Positions 45,413-54,758 of a DNA stretch of 64,000 nt are shown here, piece after piece. The DNA lies in contig JADIYJ010000012.1 in the NCBI GenBank assembly GCA_016705325.1, positions 62,001 to 126,000 of the forward strand, in the 5' to 3' direction. A program made the position numbers and the translations under genes. Origin of the DNA: Pseudomonadota bacterium. GTDB lineage: Bacteria > Pseudomonadota > Gammaproteobacteria > Steroidobacterales > Steroidobacteraceae. The notes under the pieces were generated by a model. That model was given only the letters and a program-made list of their open reading frames with translations. It ran no database searches and was not told where the DNA came from. Each line of letters opens with the position of its first letter. The first letter of the stretch is position 1.

Positions 45413-46954
45413 TTAAGGTACTGACTTGTACGGAATGACCTTGACCCGCAGCATGAACTTGATGTTTTCGCCGCGCATCAGGTGATCGCCGTTGTAGTTT
45501 ACATTGGGTTTTGGCGTATAGGTCGCAGCATTGACGAGCCAGAGGAACTGCCTGACCTGGATCAACGCCCCCGCAGGATTGCCTTGGTCGAGCCTGTAGA
45601 TCGCGAGCCCGATCAGCGCGTCCATCGCCGTCGAGACCACCGGCTTCAGGGATCCCGTCGTCCTGGCAGCCACGATCGACTTGCGCAGCAACGTCAGCTT
45701 GTAGCGGGTCAGCTCTACAAACTTGGTGTAATTCAGTGCCGGATTTGCCTCGTAGTCAAATCCGGTGCCGAAGTCTATGTGCATGCCGACCACAAAGTAG
45801 GACGCGCCCCGGACCTTCGCGACGGTGCTGCCGCAACCGTTGGTGGCTTCGGTCGCCGCGCCGACGTAGTCGGGATTCCCAGTGTAGGTGGGTAATGTGG
45901 CGGCATTTTCGAGCATGTTGATCGGGTTGGTGGACTGCCATACGACCACGTCCTGGTACTGCGGATCCTTGTTCCACCTCGAATCCACAAACTCGAGAGC
46001 GCTGCCAATGATCGGATCGAAGCACTTGTACAGGTTGTTGGGCAGTACTGTGTCAGTCTCGTTCTCGACGAGCACAGCACCCTTCTCGATTGTGAGCGCG
46101 CTCGAGTCCACCTTGACGACCACGAACTTGGGCGAACCGCACAGGTACGCCGGAATCCTCAGTTGCGCGTCGGGTCCGAATGCAGAATCCGTGAACAACG
46201 TCAGCGGCGCCCGCGTCGTGCACTTGCCGGCAACCATGCGCGGATCCGTGAACTCGTAGGCCGTGAACTTGATCGTGTCTCCCGCCGTATATGATCCGGT
46301 CGGAAAAACCAGCGTCTGGCCGTCGATGGTCTCGCAATTGACACCGACGGTGCACTGGGCCGGGCGTGGGACGTCGTACTCGACGATGAACCCACCGATC
46401 GAGCCCGGAGCGGCTCCTTCGTCGTTCCAGACGTAGAAATTTCCAGCATACCGGCCGACTGTCAGATGGTTCTCTTGCCCGTTCTCGGTTCCATCGCCGT
46501 CGTTCGGCTCGTTGCCGGGCCAATTGGTGTAGCCTGGAATCGCGAGGTTGTTGTTGGTGCCGGAAAATGGCCCTTCGCTATTCACCCAACGCCAGCCATC
46601 GCCGACTCCCGTCGCCGACGCGTCCTGCGCGCCACCCACCCAGACCTGGCTTTGCTGCAACGGCGTAGCCAGAGACAGCGACGGATTCAGCAATTGATCA
46701 ATGACCCACTGGTTCTCGCTGGACGAGGTGATGGTCGCGAGGTGCCCCGTGGCACCGCCGACACTGATGTCGTCGGCGCAATCCGCCGCGTCGTCCCAGG
46801 AGATTCCGTTCGCCTTGTAAACTTCGAAAACGTGGCCGGTCGCATCATTGATATCCGTGTAGACCATCACCTGGGTTCCGGGGCACGCGGCGTGCACGGA
46901 CTCCCCGGCAAACAAAGCGATCAGACCGATAAACAGACCGGTTCCTTTGTTCAC
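45413..46954 (-). CDS. Secreted protein with C-type lectin domain
   Basis: 513 residues from a GTG (46952-46954) with AGGAG eight bases upstream; this start gives a clean signal peptide (GLFIGLIALFAGESVHA). The lectin fold spans about 22-195: SWDDAADCADDISVG, GHLATITSSSENQWV, VWVGGAQDASATGVGDGWRW, WPGNEPND (EPN-type calcium/sugar site) and ENHLTVGRYAGNFYVWND. The remaining 300 residues are not recognised; they hold several Cys and the segment RYKLTLLRKSIVAARTTGSL. Probably binds a carbohydrate outside the cell. Low Arg/Ala content compared with neighbours. A CRP-type site lies about 137 bases upstream. Confidence 0.8.
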   Translation of the reverse strand: MNKGTGLFIGLIALFAGESVHAACPGTQVMVYTDINDATGHVFEVYKANGISWDDAADCADDISVGGATGHLATITSSSENQWVIDQLLNPSLSLATPLQQSQVWVGGAQDASATGVGDGWRWVNSEGPFSGTNNNLAIPGYTNWPGNEPNDGDGTENGQENHLTVGRYAGNFYVWNDEGAAPGSIGGFIVEYDVPRPAQCTVGVNCETIDGQTLVFPTGSYTAGDTIKFTAYEFTDPRMVAGKCTTRAPLTLFTDSAFGPDAQLRIPAYLCGSPKFVVVKVDSSALTIEKGAVLVENETDTVLPNNLYKCFDPIIGSALEFVDSRWNKDPQYQDVVVWQSTNPINMLENAATLPTYTGNPDYVGAATEATNGCGSTVAKVRGASYFVVGMHIDFGTGFDYEANPALNYTKFVELTRYKLTLLRKSIVAARTTGSLKPVVSTAMDALIGLAIYRLDQGNPAGALIQVRQFLWLVNAATYTPKPNVNYNGDHLMRGENIKFMLRVKVIPYKSVP

Positions 46955-47090
46955 TTTCTCTACTCCTGCGTGCGCGCAAGGCCAGGGACCGTTGCGGTGT
47001 TTTTTTTCTTGCGTCGAGTCGACAGGCGACCCTTCCGCTCGACTTGCGGGCTGCACTTCAAAGCCAGCCCGGACGCAAGCATGTCTAATG

Positions 47091-47106
47091 TGTGAAACGT
47101 ATCACA
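47091..47106. promoter_or_regulatory. CRP/Clp-type binding site
   Basis: TGTGA-AACGTA-TCACA is a perfect match to the consensus TGTGA-N6-TCACA. It lies in the 258-base region before the lectin gene, after the end of the TPR gene, and so most probably controls the lectin gene. Confidence 0.65.
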
Positions 47107-47212
47107 AATCAATAGCATTTGCGCCGCCATCACGACCGCCGAATCATGTCAACCAAAACGGCCGGACGCCGCGCTCCGTTGGCGGCAAATCGTCCGGCCC
47201 GACGCAGGTTCG

Positions 47213-49015
47213 TCAACGGTTCTTGTTGCTCTGCAACATGGCGGTTTGCTTTGGCGCGTCCCGCGCGCCGCTCCGCTCACGCTCGTACTCCTCCGCCCAA
47301 CGGGTTGCGTTGTTCACGAAGAACGGCAACGCCCCGGTGTCGGCGCGCAGCGCGGCCAGCCCTTCGACCAGGAGCTTGGAGCCCGGCGCAGCCTGCCCCA
47401 GGCCCACCAGCGCCGCGCCTTCGGTGCTGGTAGCGGCCGCCGTGCGCCAGTGAGCGGGTCCCAGCGCCGGCAGGCAAATCGCCCGGGCTTCGGCGGCGGC
47501 CGACCGCGCCTCCTCAAATCGCCTGGTGTCGACCAGCAGACTGGCCAGTAGAGTCAACGTGCCGGCGACGTCCGTGTGCTGATTACCGAGCAGCTTCCGG
47601 CGCATCTGCAGCGCTTCGCGCAGCATTGGTTCGGCCGACTTGTAATCACCCGCCTGCATCAGCCACATCGCCTGGTTGCCCATGCCGCGGGCAATCGACG
47701 GATGCTCGGACCCGACCGTGCGCCGGTACATGTCGAGCGATTGCTGCATCATCCTGCGGGCACCCTCGGCATCGCCCTTGTCGTGCAGCACGAATGCCAG
47801 GTTGTTCAGCGCGGCCGCAATGTCCGGGTGGTCGTCGCCGAGCAGCTTGTGCTGCATGGCTATGGCCTGGCGGTACATCGACGCCGCTTCGTCGTATTTC
47901 TTCTGGTCGGTCAATGCGTACGCGATGTTGTTGAGGCCCAGCGCGATCTCCGGGTGCGTGTCGCCGAGCAGGACGCGTTTCATCTGCAACGACTCCCGGT
48001 ACAGCTTTTCAGCCTCGCCGTACTCGCCCATGTCGCTCAGCACCAGGCCGAGATTGCCTAGCGCCTCAGCCAGGTCCGTGTGCGGCTCCTTGTGCAGCCC
48101 CCGCTGCAGCGCAACGGCACGGCGCATCGCGGGCAGGGCCTCGTCATACTTGCCCTGGTTGTAGAGGTTCATCGCCAGGCCTTCGAGGCTCTTGGCCACC
48201 TCGAGAGTGTTGTCGCCGAGCAGCTTGCGCCGCATCGACAGCGCCTGGCGGAACAAAGGCTCGGCAGCGTCGTACTCGCCCTTGCGGAACAGGAGATCGG
48301 CCAGCTGGTACTGGCTGCGCGCAATGTCGACGTGCTCGGGCCCGAGCCGTTTCTGTCGCAGGTCCAGCGCCTTGCGGTACATCGACTCCGCCTTGTCGTA
48401 TTCCGCCGTCAGCGTCAGCACCCCGCCGAGCTTTTCCGCCGATTGCGCCACCTCGAGGCTGTCCGCGCCGTAAAGCTCGAGACGCTTCTGCAGTGAGCTG
48501 TCGAGCAGCGACGCCGCCGAAGGGTAAAGCGCCAGGCTCGTGTACACCGTCCCCATGGCCTCCATCAGCGTGGCCTGGATGGCAGGCTGCGTGACCAGTT
48601 CCGACTTGATGCGCTGCGAGCCCTTGTCGAGAATCTCGCGCGCAGTGATGGAGTTGCCGCGCGCCTCATTCGGATCGGAGACGGCGAACAGCCCGACCAG
48701 GAAATTCGTCGTCTGCCGGGCGGTCTCGGCTTCGGTCTCGGCGCGGACACGCTCGCGCTCGGCCTGGTTGCGGGCGATCCAGGCGGCGGCGGCCAGGCCC
48801 GAGGTGATCGTCATCCCGACGACGGACGCCGTGACCAGCGCCATCATGCGTCGATGCCGCCGGTGGGCCTCGCGCTGCTTCAACGTGTCGAGGCCGACGC
48901 CGAGCATCCCGGCGATCAGCTTCAGCAGGACATCCTGCCTGCTGTCCTTGCCAGGCCGGGCGTCGGCGGCAATCGGCTCGCTGCGGATCGAAGTGAGTTG
49001 CCGGTCGGACCCCAT
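47213..49015 (-). CDS. TPR-repeat protein, C-terminal part of a split TIR-TM-TPR gene
   Basis: 600 residues in frame. A soluble start (LLKLIAGMLGVGLDTLKQRE) is followed by a transmembrane helix at about 57-82 (MMALVTASVVGMTITSGLAAAAWIA), a coiled segment with the conserved FLVGLFAVSDPNEARGNSITAREILD, then about eight 42-residue kinesin-light-chain-type TPRs, e.g. YDAAEPLFRQALSMRRKLLG. The ATG at 49015 is probably not the true start: the residues before it (ECFPNALIYK) belong to the same protein and continue into the TIR part upstream, from which it is separated by two one-base shifts. TPR surfaces presumably bind a protein partner. Confidence 0.85.
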   Translation of the reverse strand: MGSDRQLTSIRSEPIAADARPGKDSRQDVLLKLIAGMLGVGLDTLKQREAHRRHRRMMALVTASVVGMTITSGLAAAAWIARNQAERERVRAETEAETARQTTNFLVGLFAVSDPNEARGNSITAREILDKGSQRIKSELVTQPAIQATLMEAMGTVYTSLALYPSAASLLDSSLQKRLELYGADSLEVAQSAEKLGGVLTLTAEYDKAESMYRKALDLRQKRLGPEHVDIARSQYQLADLLFRKGEYDAAEPLFRQALSMRRKLLGDNTLEVAKSLEGLAMNLYNQGKYDEALPAMRRAVALQRGLHKEPHTDLAEALGNLGLVLSDMGEYGEAEKLYRESLQMKRVLLGDTHPEIALGLNNIAYALTDQKKYDEAASMYRQAIAMQHKLLGDDHPDIAAALNNLAFVLHDKGDAEGARRMMQQSLDMYRRTVGSEHPSIARGMGNQAMWLMQAGDYKSAEPMLREALQMRRKLLGNQHTDVAGTLTLLASLLVDTRRFEEARSAAAEARAICLPALGPAHWRTAAATSTEGAALVGLGQAAPGSKLLVEGLAALRADTGALPFFVNNATRWAEEYERERSGARDAPKQTAMLQSNKNR

Positions 49016-49023
49016 CTTGTAGA

Positions 49024-49437
49024 TCAGCGCGTTGGGGAAACACTCCTGGTCCGCGGTGCGCCGCCGCGGAAGCGCCCGGCTCGCCGGCTACGACCAGGCA
49101 GAAAGATCCGATGCTCGCGGCCCAGGCGCTTGAACGCGAGGATTTCCTCATTCACCCAGCGTGACTTGGCGGCGGCCGGCGAACAGACGACAACCTGGAA
49201 CGCGGACTGCTCCAGTGCCCGCGTCAGGGTCTCGCCCAGGTTGGTCGCCGTCGCCAGTTCGTCCCGGTCACGAAACACCGGCGCGAATCGCGCGGGAACG
49301 GGACCATACGCTGTCTTCGTGCCGATGAGGCGCTTCGGCACCGAATACGTCTCGAACGCCTTGTGCAGCCACCTGGCCCAGCGCTCGTCGCTATGGCTGT
49401 AGCTGATGAAGGCGCGATACTTGAACTCGGGATCCAT
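49024..49437 (-). CDS. TIR domain, N-terminal part of the split TIR-TM-TPR gene
   Basis: The ATG at 49437 with GGAG six bases before it begins MDPEFKYRAFISYSHSD, a bacterial TIR domain: AFISYSHSDERWARWL (box 1), VFRDRDELATATNLGETL, and SRWVNEEILAFKRLG with the Glu (E97 or E98) at the position of the NADase catalytic residue. In frame it ends as a 137-residue product after the domain because of a shift near 49101; the neighbouring frame restores LVVAGEPGASAAA, and a second shift near 49054 leads into the TPR frame. The intact protein would be about 740 residues. TIR-TPR proteins may act in NAD-based defence or signalling; no partner is seen here. Confidence 0.8.
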   Translation of the reverse strand: MDPEFKYRAFISYSHSDERWARWLHKAFETYSVPKRLIGTKTAYGPVPARFAPVFRDRDELATATNLGETLTRALEQSAFQVVVCSPAAAKSRWVNEEILAFKRLGREHRIFLPGRSRRAGRFRGGAPRTRSVSPTR

Positions 49438-49467
49438 CCGTCGCGCTCCAATCCCACAGCGGCCGGG

Positions 49468-49497
49468 ATAGTCGCCCGGCCTGGCGGGTTCTGTCAA
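49468..49497 (-). promoter_or_regulatory. Possible promoter of the TIR gene
   Basis: On the minus strand TTGACA (49492-49497), 18-base spacer, then GACTAT (49468-49473, three of six matches). It lies 31 bases before the TIR start codon. Confidence 0.4.
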
Positions 49498-49596
49498 AAC
49501 GCCGTTCGGGCCCGGCCCGACGAGCTTCTTTGTCATGCGCCTGATTTACGGCGACCATACGCCTCGGCCTTCACATCCAGTCAGGCGGAATCCAGG

Positions 49597-51153
49597 TTGA
49601 TAGCCTACGTGCGCTGTGTCGTGACAATGGCGTCGCTGGCGATCGCCGCTTGCGGCGCTGATCGGGATGCACCACCAGCGAACGCGAACCTGCCGGAGGC
49701 CACGAGCCTGCACCGACCCCTGACCCGCGCCTTGGGTGGCGAGCCCGCCACTCTCAACCCGCGGTTCGCCGAGGACAACGCCGCCCTGGCGCTCATGCAG
49801 GATCTTTACGAGGGCCTGACGGCCGAAGCGGCCGACGGCAGCATCGTCCCCGGAGCGGCAGCGACCTGGAGCGTGTCGGACGACGGCCGCACCTGGACCT
49901 TCAGGTTGCGTGAGAACCTGCGCTGGTCCGACGGCACTCCGCTGACCGCCGCGCAGTACGTCGCCGGCCTGGACGCAGCGAGGGCAGAGGACTCACAGGC
50001 GCCCTACTCCGCGTTGCTGCAAGACGTCACCTCCACCCGCGCAACCGATTCCCGGACCGTCGTGCTCGAAATGGCGCGCGCGGTGACCTATCTTCCTGCC
50101 GTGCTGGCCTTGCCGGTCGCCGCGCCGCAGCACCTCGCGGCCAGCGCCGATGTGCCAGTCATCGGCAACGGTCCATATCGGCTGCTTGCGCGTCGCCCTG
50201 GCGAGAAGATCGAACTCGAGCGCAACCCCCACTATCACTCCGCGGGTTCGGTGGCGATCGAGCACGTGACCTACCTGACACTCGAGGACCTCAACACCGA
50301 ACTGAACCTCTACCGCTCGGGCGCACTCGACATTACCAGCGAAGTGCCGAACACGCAGGTTGGCTGGCTGCAGCAGAACCTTCCCGGTGAACTGCACATC
50401 GCACCGTACCTGAGCACGTATGGCTACGCGTTCAACCTTGCGCGCATGCGTGACCAGGATGCGCGCGTGGCGCTATCCATGGCAGTCGATCGCGGGCAGA
50501 TCACCGGGCAAGTGACCGCTGCGGGAGAGCAACCTGCCTACGGCTGGGTCCCCGCAGGCGTACCCGGTTACACGCCCGCGCAGTTCACGTGGACCGCGCT
50601 TCCCGGCGCCGAGCGTATCGAACAGGCGCGACTCCTGTGGCGCGCCGCACGCGGACGCCGTGCCGCGCCCGATCGTCTGCGGCTGTGCACGGACGCGAGC
50701 GCCAATCATCGGCGCACCGCCATCGCCCTGGCCGACCAATGGCGGGCGGCGCTCGATGTCGACGTGGAACTGCTTGAGATGGAGTGGAAGGCATACCTCG
50801 CGCGGCGCGAGGATCCGGGCGATTGCGATCTGCTGCGGTTCGGCTGGTCCGCGGACTTCATCGACGCCGAAGCGTTTCTCGCGCTGTTCGAATCCGGACA
50901 CTCGCAGAACGTCTCGGGCTACAAGAGCGCCCGCTACGATGCGCTGCTGGGCGAATCGCGTCTGGTGCGGGACGGGGCGCAGCGTGCTTCAGCCATGGTC
51001 CTTGCCGAACAGTTGCTGCTGGCGGAGTCGCCGGTCATCCCGGTGTTTCATCGGGTTTCGAAACTGCTCGCCAAGCCGGACATCGAGGGGGTCGCGGTCA
51101 GCCCGCTCGGCCACCTCGCGACACGGCACCTGCGCTTCAAGGCGAGAAAATAG
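49597..51153 (+). CDS. Oligopeptide ABC transporter substrate-binding lipoprotein (OppA-like)
   Basis: About 518 residues. SBP_bac_5 family, the periplasmic receptor for peptides. GEPATLNPRFAEDNAALALMQDLYEGL, AATWSVSDDGRTWTFRLRENLRWSDGTPLTA, IGNGPYRLLARRPGEKIELERNPHY and the C-terminal ESPVIPVFHRVSK are typical. The N-terminus has a lipobox LAIAAC, so it is anchored as a lipoprotein. I chose TTG 49597 because the downstream ATG (49627) leaves too short a signal; this start is uncertain. No permease genes are adjacent, so it is an orphan receptor that could serve a distant permease or murein recycling. Confidence 0.88.
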   Translation: MIAYVRCVVTMASLAIAACGADRDAPPANANLPEATSLHRPLTRALGGEPATLNPRFAEDNAALALMQDLYEGLTAEAADGSIVPGAAATWSVSDDGRTWTFRLRENLRWSDGTPLTAAQYVAGLDAARAEDSQAPYSALLQDVTSTRATDSRTVVLEMARAVTYLPAVLALPVAAPQHLAASADVPVIGNGPYRLLARRPGEKIELERNPHYHSAGSVAIEHVTYLTLEDLNTELNLYRSGALDITSEVPNTQVGWLQQNLPGELHIAPYLSTYGYAFNLARMRDQDARVALSMAVDRGQITGQVTAAGEQPAYGWVPAGVPGYTPAQFTWTALPGAERIEQARLLWRAARGRRAAPDRLRLCTDASANHRRTAIALADQWRAALDVDVELLEMEWKAYLARREDPGDCDLLRFGWSADFIDAEAFLALFESGHSQNVSGYKSARYDALLGESRLVRDGAQRASAMVLAEQLLLAESPVIPVFHRVSKLLAKPDIEGVAVSPLGHLATRHLRFKARK

Positions 51154-51179
51154 GGCGGGAGGCTTGCGCCGTCCCGCCC
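51153..51179. terminator. Hairpin between convergent genes
   Basis: GGGCGGGA (51153-51160) and TCCCGCCC (51172-51179) form a perfect 8-bp stem right after the OppA stop, 43 bases from the end of the next gene, which converges. There is no T-run, so it may protect 3' ends rather than terminate. Confidence 0.5.
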
Positions 51180-51222
51180 AAGGGGTGGACCGGGAGGTCC
51201 GGGGTCCTGCTGATCGATCGTG

Positions 51223-53241
51223 TTACGGATTCGCTGCCGTGACGGCCGCGGCAATGGCTTGCACCTCGGCCGCGGTCAGCGACGAGAGCGATCTCATGCC
51301 GCCCCTGTTGTTGTCGATCGCGGTCTGAATCCTCGCCGCATCACGCGCGTTGCGGCTGAAGATCGGCTTGATCGCACCGTGACAGCTCTGGCACTTCCCC
51401 GTGTAGAGCGCCGCGCCGTCGAGGGACGGGGGTGGGGGCGTCGGCGCCTGCGCCGTGACCGCAACGCTGGCCGACGACGTGAGCGCACCATCGCTCACGG
51501 TCAACGTCGCGGTATACGACCCGGCGACATCGGCCACGAAGCTCGGCTGGCTGCTGGTGGTGTTCGACAGGCTCGCATTGCTGCCACCCGGCACCTGCAG
51601 CACCCACGCATACGTGAGTGCTGCACCTTCCGGATCGGTGCTGGCAGTACCGTTGAGCGCGACCGTGGCACCTGTCGTGACGCTGCGAGGCGTGCCCGCA
51701 TTGGCGACCGGCGGCTGGTTACCGCCGCTCGGCGGCGTGACCGGTGGTGTCACCGGAGGCGTGACCGGCGGCGCGACGACAACGCCGCCCTCGCGCTCGA
51801 TCTCCGCCTTGTCGGCGACCAGCGACGTGCCGTTCCAGCTGCCGTCGACTTCGACCGTCTGGCCTGGCGCGCGCAACAGGAACTCGCTGGCGCTGATGCG
51901 GGTGTCCGCGTCTTCGTACTCCGTGCCCGGCAACAGTTCGATGCTGACACCCAGCACTTTGAGGCTCGTCGTCGCGATGTCGCTGGCCGGTCCGCGCAGT
52001 TCGACTTCGTCTTCCGGTTCGTCACGCTCGAGCCGGGTCGCAAGCAGCTTGCCGGTACCGGCCGGATCGACATAGCCGCCCACTTCGACCCAGTCGCCGA
52101 CGCGAAGGTCGTCCAGGCCGAAGAAGTGATCGCCGCTCTCGTGATCTTCCTTGCGCGTCGTGGCGGACACCACCACGGTCACGCCCAGCGCGCGGAAACT
52201 GCCGCCGGCAGCGTCGACGCTTTCGACCATGGCCGCGAGCCGAGCCGTCGACTGCCGCTTGAACGCGACCTTCGCCGCAACGAGCGTATTGGACGAGTCG
52301 AACTTGCCCTCGACTTCCACCTTCACGTTGAGCTGGAGGTCGGCCGCGGTGCCATTGACGAAGGCCGTCGCTGCGTTCGTCACGACCTTCTGGCCGGCGA
52401 CGTCGAAGTCCGTCGCGGAGCCGAACCGTGTGACGAGTCCCTCGACTTCGCTGTCGTCGCCGCTGCGGCCGTCAGAATTATGGCCCTCTCGTTCCACCTT
52501 CGTGGCGCGCAAGGCGCCGTCGGCCAGGAACGACGTTCCCTTGACCTCGACGAGGTTGCCGGCAGCAAGGCCCGTCGAGCCGAAATCCTCGAGCGTGGCC
52601 GCCGAGTAGTCGACGACGAGGGTGCCGACGCTGAAGCGCTTCAGGCCGGTGTCGAGATTGCTGACCAGGCCGGTCACCTCGACCTCGGTCTCGCCCGCGC
52701 CCGCCTTCTCGATGCGGGTCGCACGCGCCGTGCCCCCGGCGCTCGCGAAGCCGTGCACCTCGATCCTGTCGCCGACCGCGATGCCGGCCAGCGAGCGTGT
52801 CGGGATCGAGTCGTCGAACATGGTCTCGTTGTCGACGATGATCACCTGCCCGGCAATGGTGAGCGTGCCCGCCACCGCGTCGACGTCCTGCACGGCACCC
52901 TGGATCAGGCGATCCTGCTGGATCGACTTCGCACGCGCGACGCCCTGCGCATCGACCTCTGCCGTCAGGTGGATGACTTCACCGACCTTCAGCTCGCCCG
53001 CCGTGGCCGGTTTGTCCTCGATGCTGACCTGCGCCGAGTCCGTGTCGTAACGGACGCCATTGACGATGACGCTGCCGAAGCCGGCGATCGCGCCGGTGAC
53101 GAACATCGTCCTGGTCGACCCGGTCGCAGCAGGCGGGTTCGAGGCCGTGCCGTCGTCGGTCGCACCTCCCCCGCCACCGCATCCGGCGACCAGCAAAGCC
53201 ACCGCCGTCATTCCTGCAACGTTCTTCTGCACTGGATTCAT
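51223..53241 (-). CDS. DUF5666-repeat lipoprotein with PKD and c-type heme modules
   Basis: About 672 residues from MNPVQKNVAGM. Lipobox LLVAGC followed by a Gly run. Residues about 45-510 hold repeated DUF5666 units with the pattern GxIxGFGSVxVNGVRY and VGDRIEVHGFA; then a Pro/Val linker (PPVTPPVTPPVTPP), a PKD-like Ig fold (PPVANAGTPRSVTTGATVAL), and a C-terminal CQSCHGAIKP c-type heme motif with GGMRSLSSL as possible axial Met. An envelope protein that may carry electrons. Paralogue of the gene just upstream (53319-54758). Confidence 0.85.
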   Translation of the reverse strand: MNPVQKNVAGMTAVALLVAGCGGGGGATDDGTASNPPAATGSTRTMFVTGAIAGFGSVIVNGVRYDTDSAQVSIEDKPATAGELKVGEVIHLTAEVDAQGVARAKSIQQDRLIQGAVQDVDAVAGTLTIAGQVIIVDNETMFDDSIPTRSLAGIAVGDRIEVHGFASAGGTARATRIEKAGAGETEVEVTGLVSNLDTGLKRFSVGTLVVDYSAATLEDFGSTGLAAGNLVEVKGTSFLADGALRATKVEREGHNSDGRSGDDSEVEGLVTRFGSATDFDVAGQKVVTNAATAFVNGTAADLQLNVKVEVEGKFDSSNTLVAAKVAFKRQSTARLAAMVESVDAAGGSFRALGVTVVVSATTRKEDHESGDHFFGLDDLRVGDWVEVGGYVDPAGTGKLLATRLERDEPEDEVELRGPASDIATTSLKVLGVSIELLPGTEYEDADTRISASEFLLRAPGQTVEVDGSWNGTSLVADKAEIEREGGVVVAPPVTPPVTPPVTPPSGGNQPPVANAGTPRSVTTGATVALNGTASTDPEGAALTYAWVLQVPGGSNASLSNTTSSQPSFVADVAGSYTATLTVSDGALTSSASVAVTAQAPTPPPPSLDGAALYTGKCQSCHGAIKPIFSRNARDAARIQTAIDNNRGGMRSLSSLTAAEVQAIAAAVTAANP

Positions 53242-53318
53242 CTCACACCTCTGCACAGCTCGGTACTGATCGGTATCGGACCCGTCGTTGCAGGCCCGTC
53301 TTTACCCCGGAACTCCGG

Positions 53319-54758
53319 TCAGTCCTCGAGTTCGGCCCTCGTGGCCAGCACGACGTTGCCCGCCAGCGTGCCGCGCGCCTTCACCTGGCGGCCCGGGGCC
53401 GCCTGAAAGAACGCCGCGGCGCTGATGGTCACGCCATTGGTATCCCTGAATTCGGTATTGCCATCGGTGGTGACGGCGACGCCGCCGACCGTGAAATTCG
53501 GCGCGGCCACGTTCTGGGCGACGCCCTCGAGCCGGACCTCGCCCTGGTCGTCGTCGCGTTCGAGCTTGGTCGCGAGCAGGCCGCTGCCGTCGTTGTAGGC
53601 GTCGACTTCCACGTAGTCGCCGACGGCGATGTTGGCGAGGCTGAACCGCTGCACGTCGGCGCCACTGTGGTCCTCGAAGCGCGTGAGAGAGTTCACGCGG
53701 ATCGTGACGCCGAAGACCACCAGGCTGTTCCCTGCCGCGTTCACCGAGTCCACGCGACCTGAGAACTCCGTGTCGCTGCGGCGGTGGAACTGCACCTTGG
53801 TCGCGACGATGACGCCCGACGCGTTGAAGCGGCCCTCGACCTCGACTGGCACGTCGAGGGCAAGGTTCGACGCCGTGCCGCCTTCAAAGACGGTCGAGAC
53901 CGTGGTCGTGACGCGCTGCCCGGCAACCGCGAAGTCCGTTGCCGACACGAAGCTCGTGACCAGGCCTTCGTAGTCCGCCTGCTCGCCGGTGTTGCCGGCG
54001 GCGCCGCCGCTTTCCCGCTCGACGCGGCTTGCGACCAGCACGCCACTGCCGTCGACCGAGCCGAAGACCTCGACGCGGTCGCCATTGGCCGGTTGCCCGC
54101 TGGCGAACCCGCTCAGCTGCGCGCTCGCGTACGAAACCGTCAGCTGGCTCAGCGCAAAGCTGTGCGCGTTCGTGTCGAGCGCGGAGATGGTGCCCTTCAC
54201 TTCGACGCTCGACTGTGCAGCTTTCCGCTCGACGCGCGTCGCCTCGACCACGCCCGTCGTCGCCACGCGCCCGCTGACTTCGATACGATCGCCGACGGCG
54301 ACGCCTGCGAGGCTGCGCGGCGAGATGCTGTCGTCGAACGATGTCTGCGCGCTGACCTGCACCGTGCGCCCGAGCACGACCAGCCGCGAATTCACGCGAT
54401 CGATGCTCTGCACCGGACCTTCGACTTCGTCGTCGAAAATGACGCGCGTTGCCGTGCCGTTGACGCCGTCCTGGTCGATGCGACCTTCGATGCGCACGAC
54501 CTGGCCGACGCGCAGGTCCGATTCGGCGCCAGGGTTGTCGTCGAGCGTGATGGTGGCGCCCGTTGTCACGTAGTGCACGCCATTGACGTGCACGCTGCCG
54601 AAGCCAGTGATGGAACCCGTGGCCGTGACGATGCCGCCGCGATCGATGCCCGCGATGACGCCGTCCGAGCTCCCTCCGCCGCCACCGCCGCAGGCAGCAA
54701 CCAGGGTCGCGACACCGAACGTCATCCAGCGGCGCACCGCCGTGCCAGCTTGCATCAT
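53319..54758 (-). CDS. DUF5666-domain lipoprotein
   Basis: 479 residues. Signal peptide with lipobox LVAACG followed by a Gly-rich stretch, so exported and lipid-anchored. It consists of about six DUF5666-type beta repeats (GSITGFGSVHVNGVHY, SFDDSISPRSLAGVAVGDRI, SLANIAVGDYVEVDAY), with no enzyme motif. It is a shorter relative of the protein at 51223, without PKD and heme parts. The start ATG overlaps the stop of the DUF6502 gene (ATGA), so these three genes form one unit. Function unknown. Confidence 0.85.
   Translation of the reverse strand: MMQAGTAVRRWMTFGVATLVAACGGGGGGSSDGVIAGIDRGGIVTATGSITGFGSVHVNGVHYVTTGATITLDDNPGAESDLRVGQVVRIEGRIDQDGVNGTATRVIFDDEVEGPVQSIDRVNSRLVVLGRTVQVSAQTSFDDSISPRSLAGVAVGDRIEVSGRVATTGVVEATRVERKAAQSSVEVKGTISALDTNAHSFALSQLTVSYASAQLSGFASGQPANGDRVEVFGSVDGSGVLVASRVERESGGAAGNTGEQADYEGLVTSFVSATDFAVAGQRVTTTVSTVFEGGTASNLALDVPVEVEGRFNASGVIVATKVQFHRRSDTEFSGRVDSVNAAGNSLVVFGVTIRVNSLTRFEDHSGADVQRFSLANIAVGDYVEVDAYNDGSGLLATKLERDDDQGEVRLEGVAQNVAAPNFTVGGVAVTTDGNTEFRDTNGVTISAAAFFQAAPGRQVKARGTLAGNVVLATRAELED

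Noticed and set aside
47091..47106. CRP-type site acting on the TPR gene
   Set aside because: It lies downstream of the TPR stop codon and upstream of the lectin gene on the same strand, so only the lectin gene fits.
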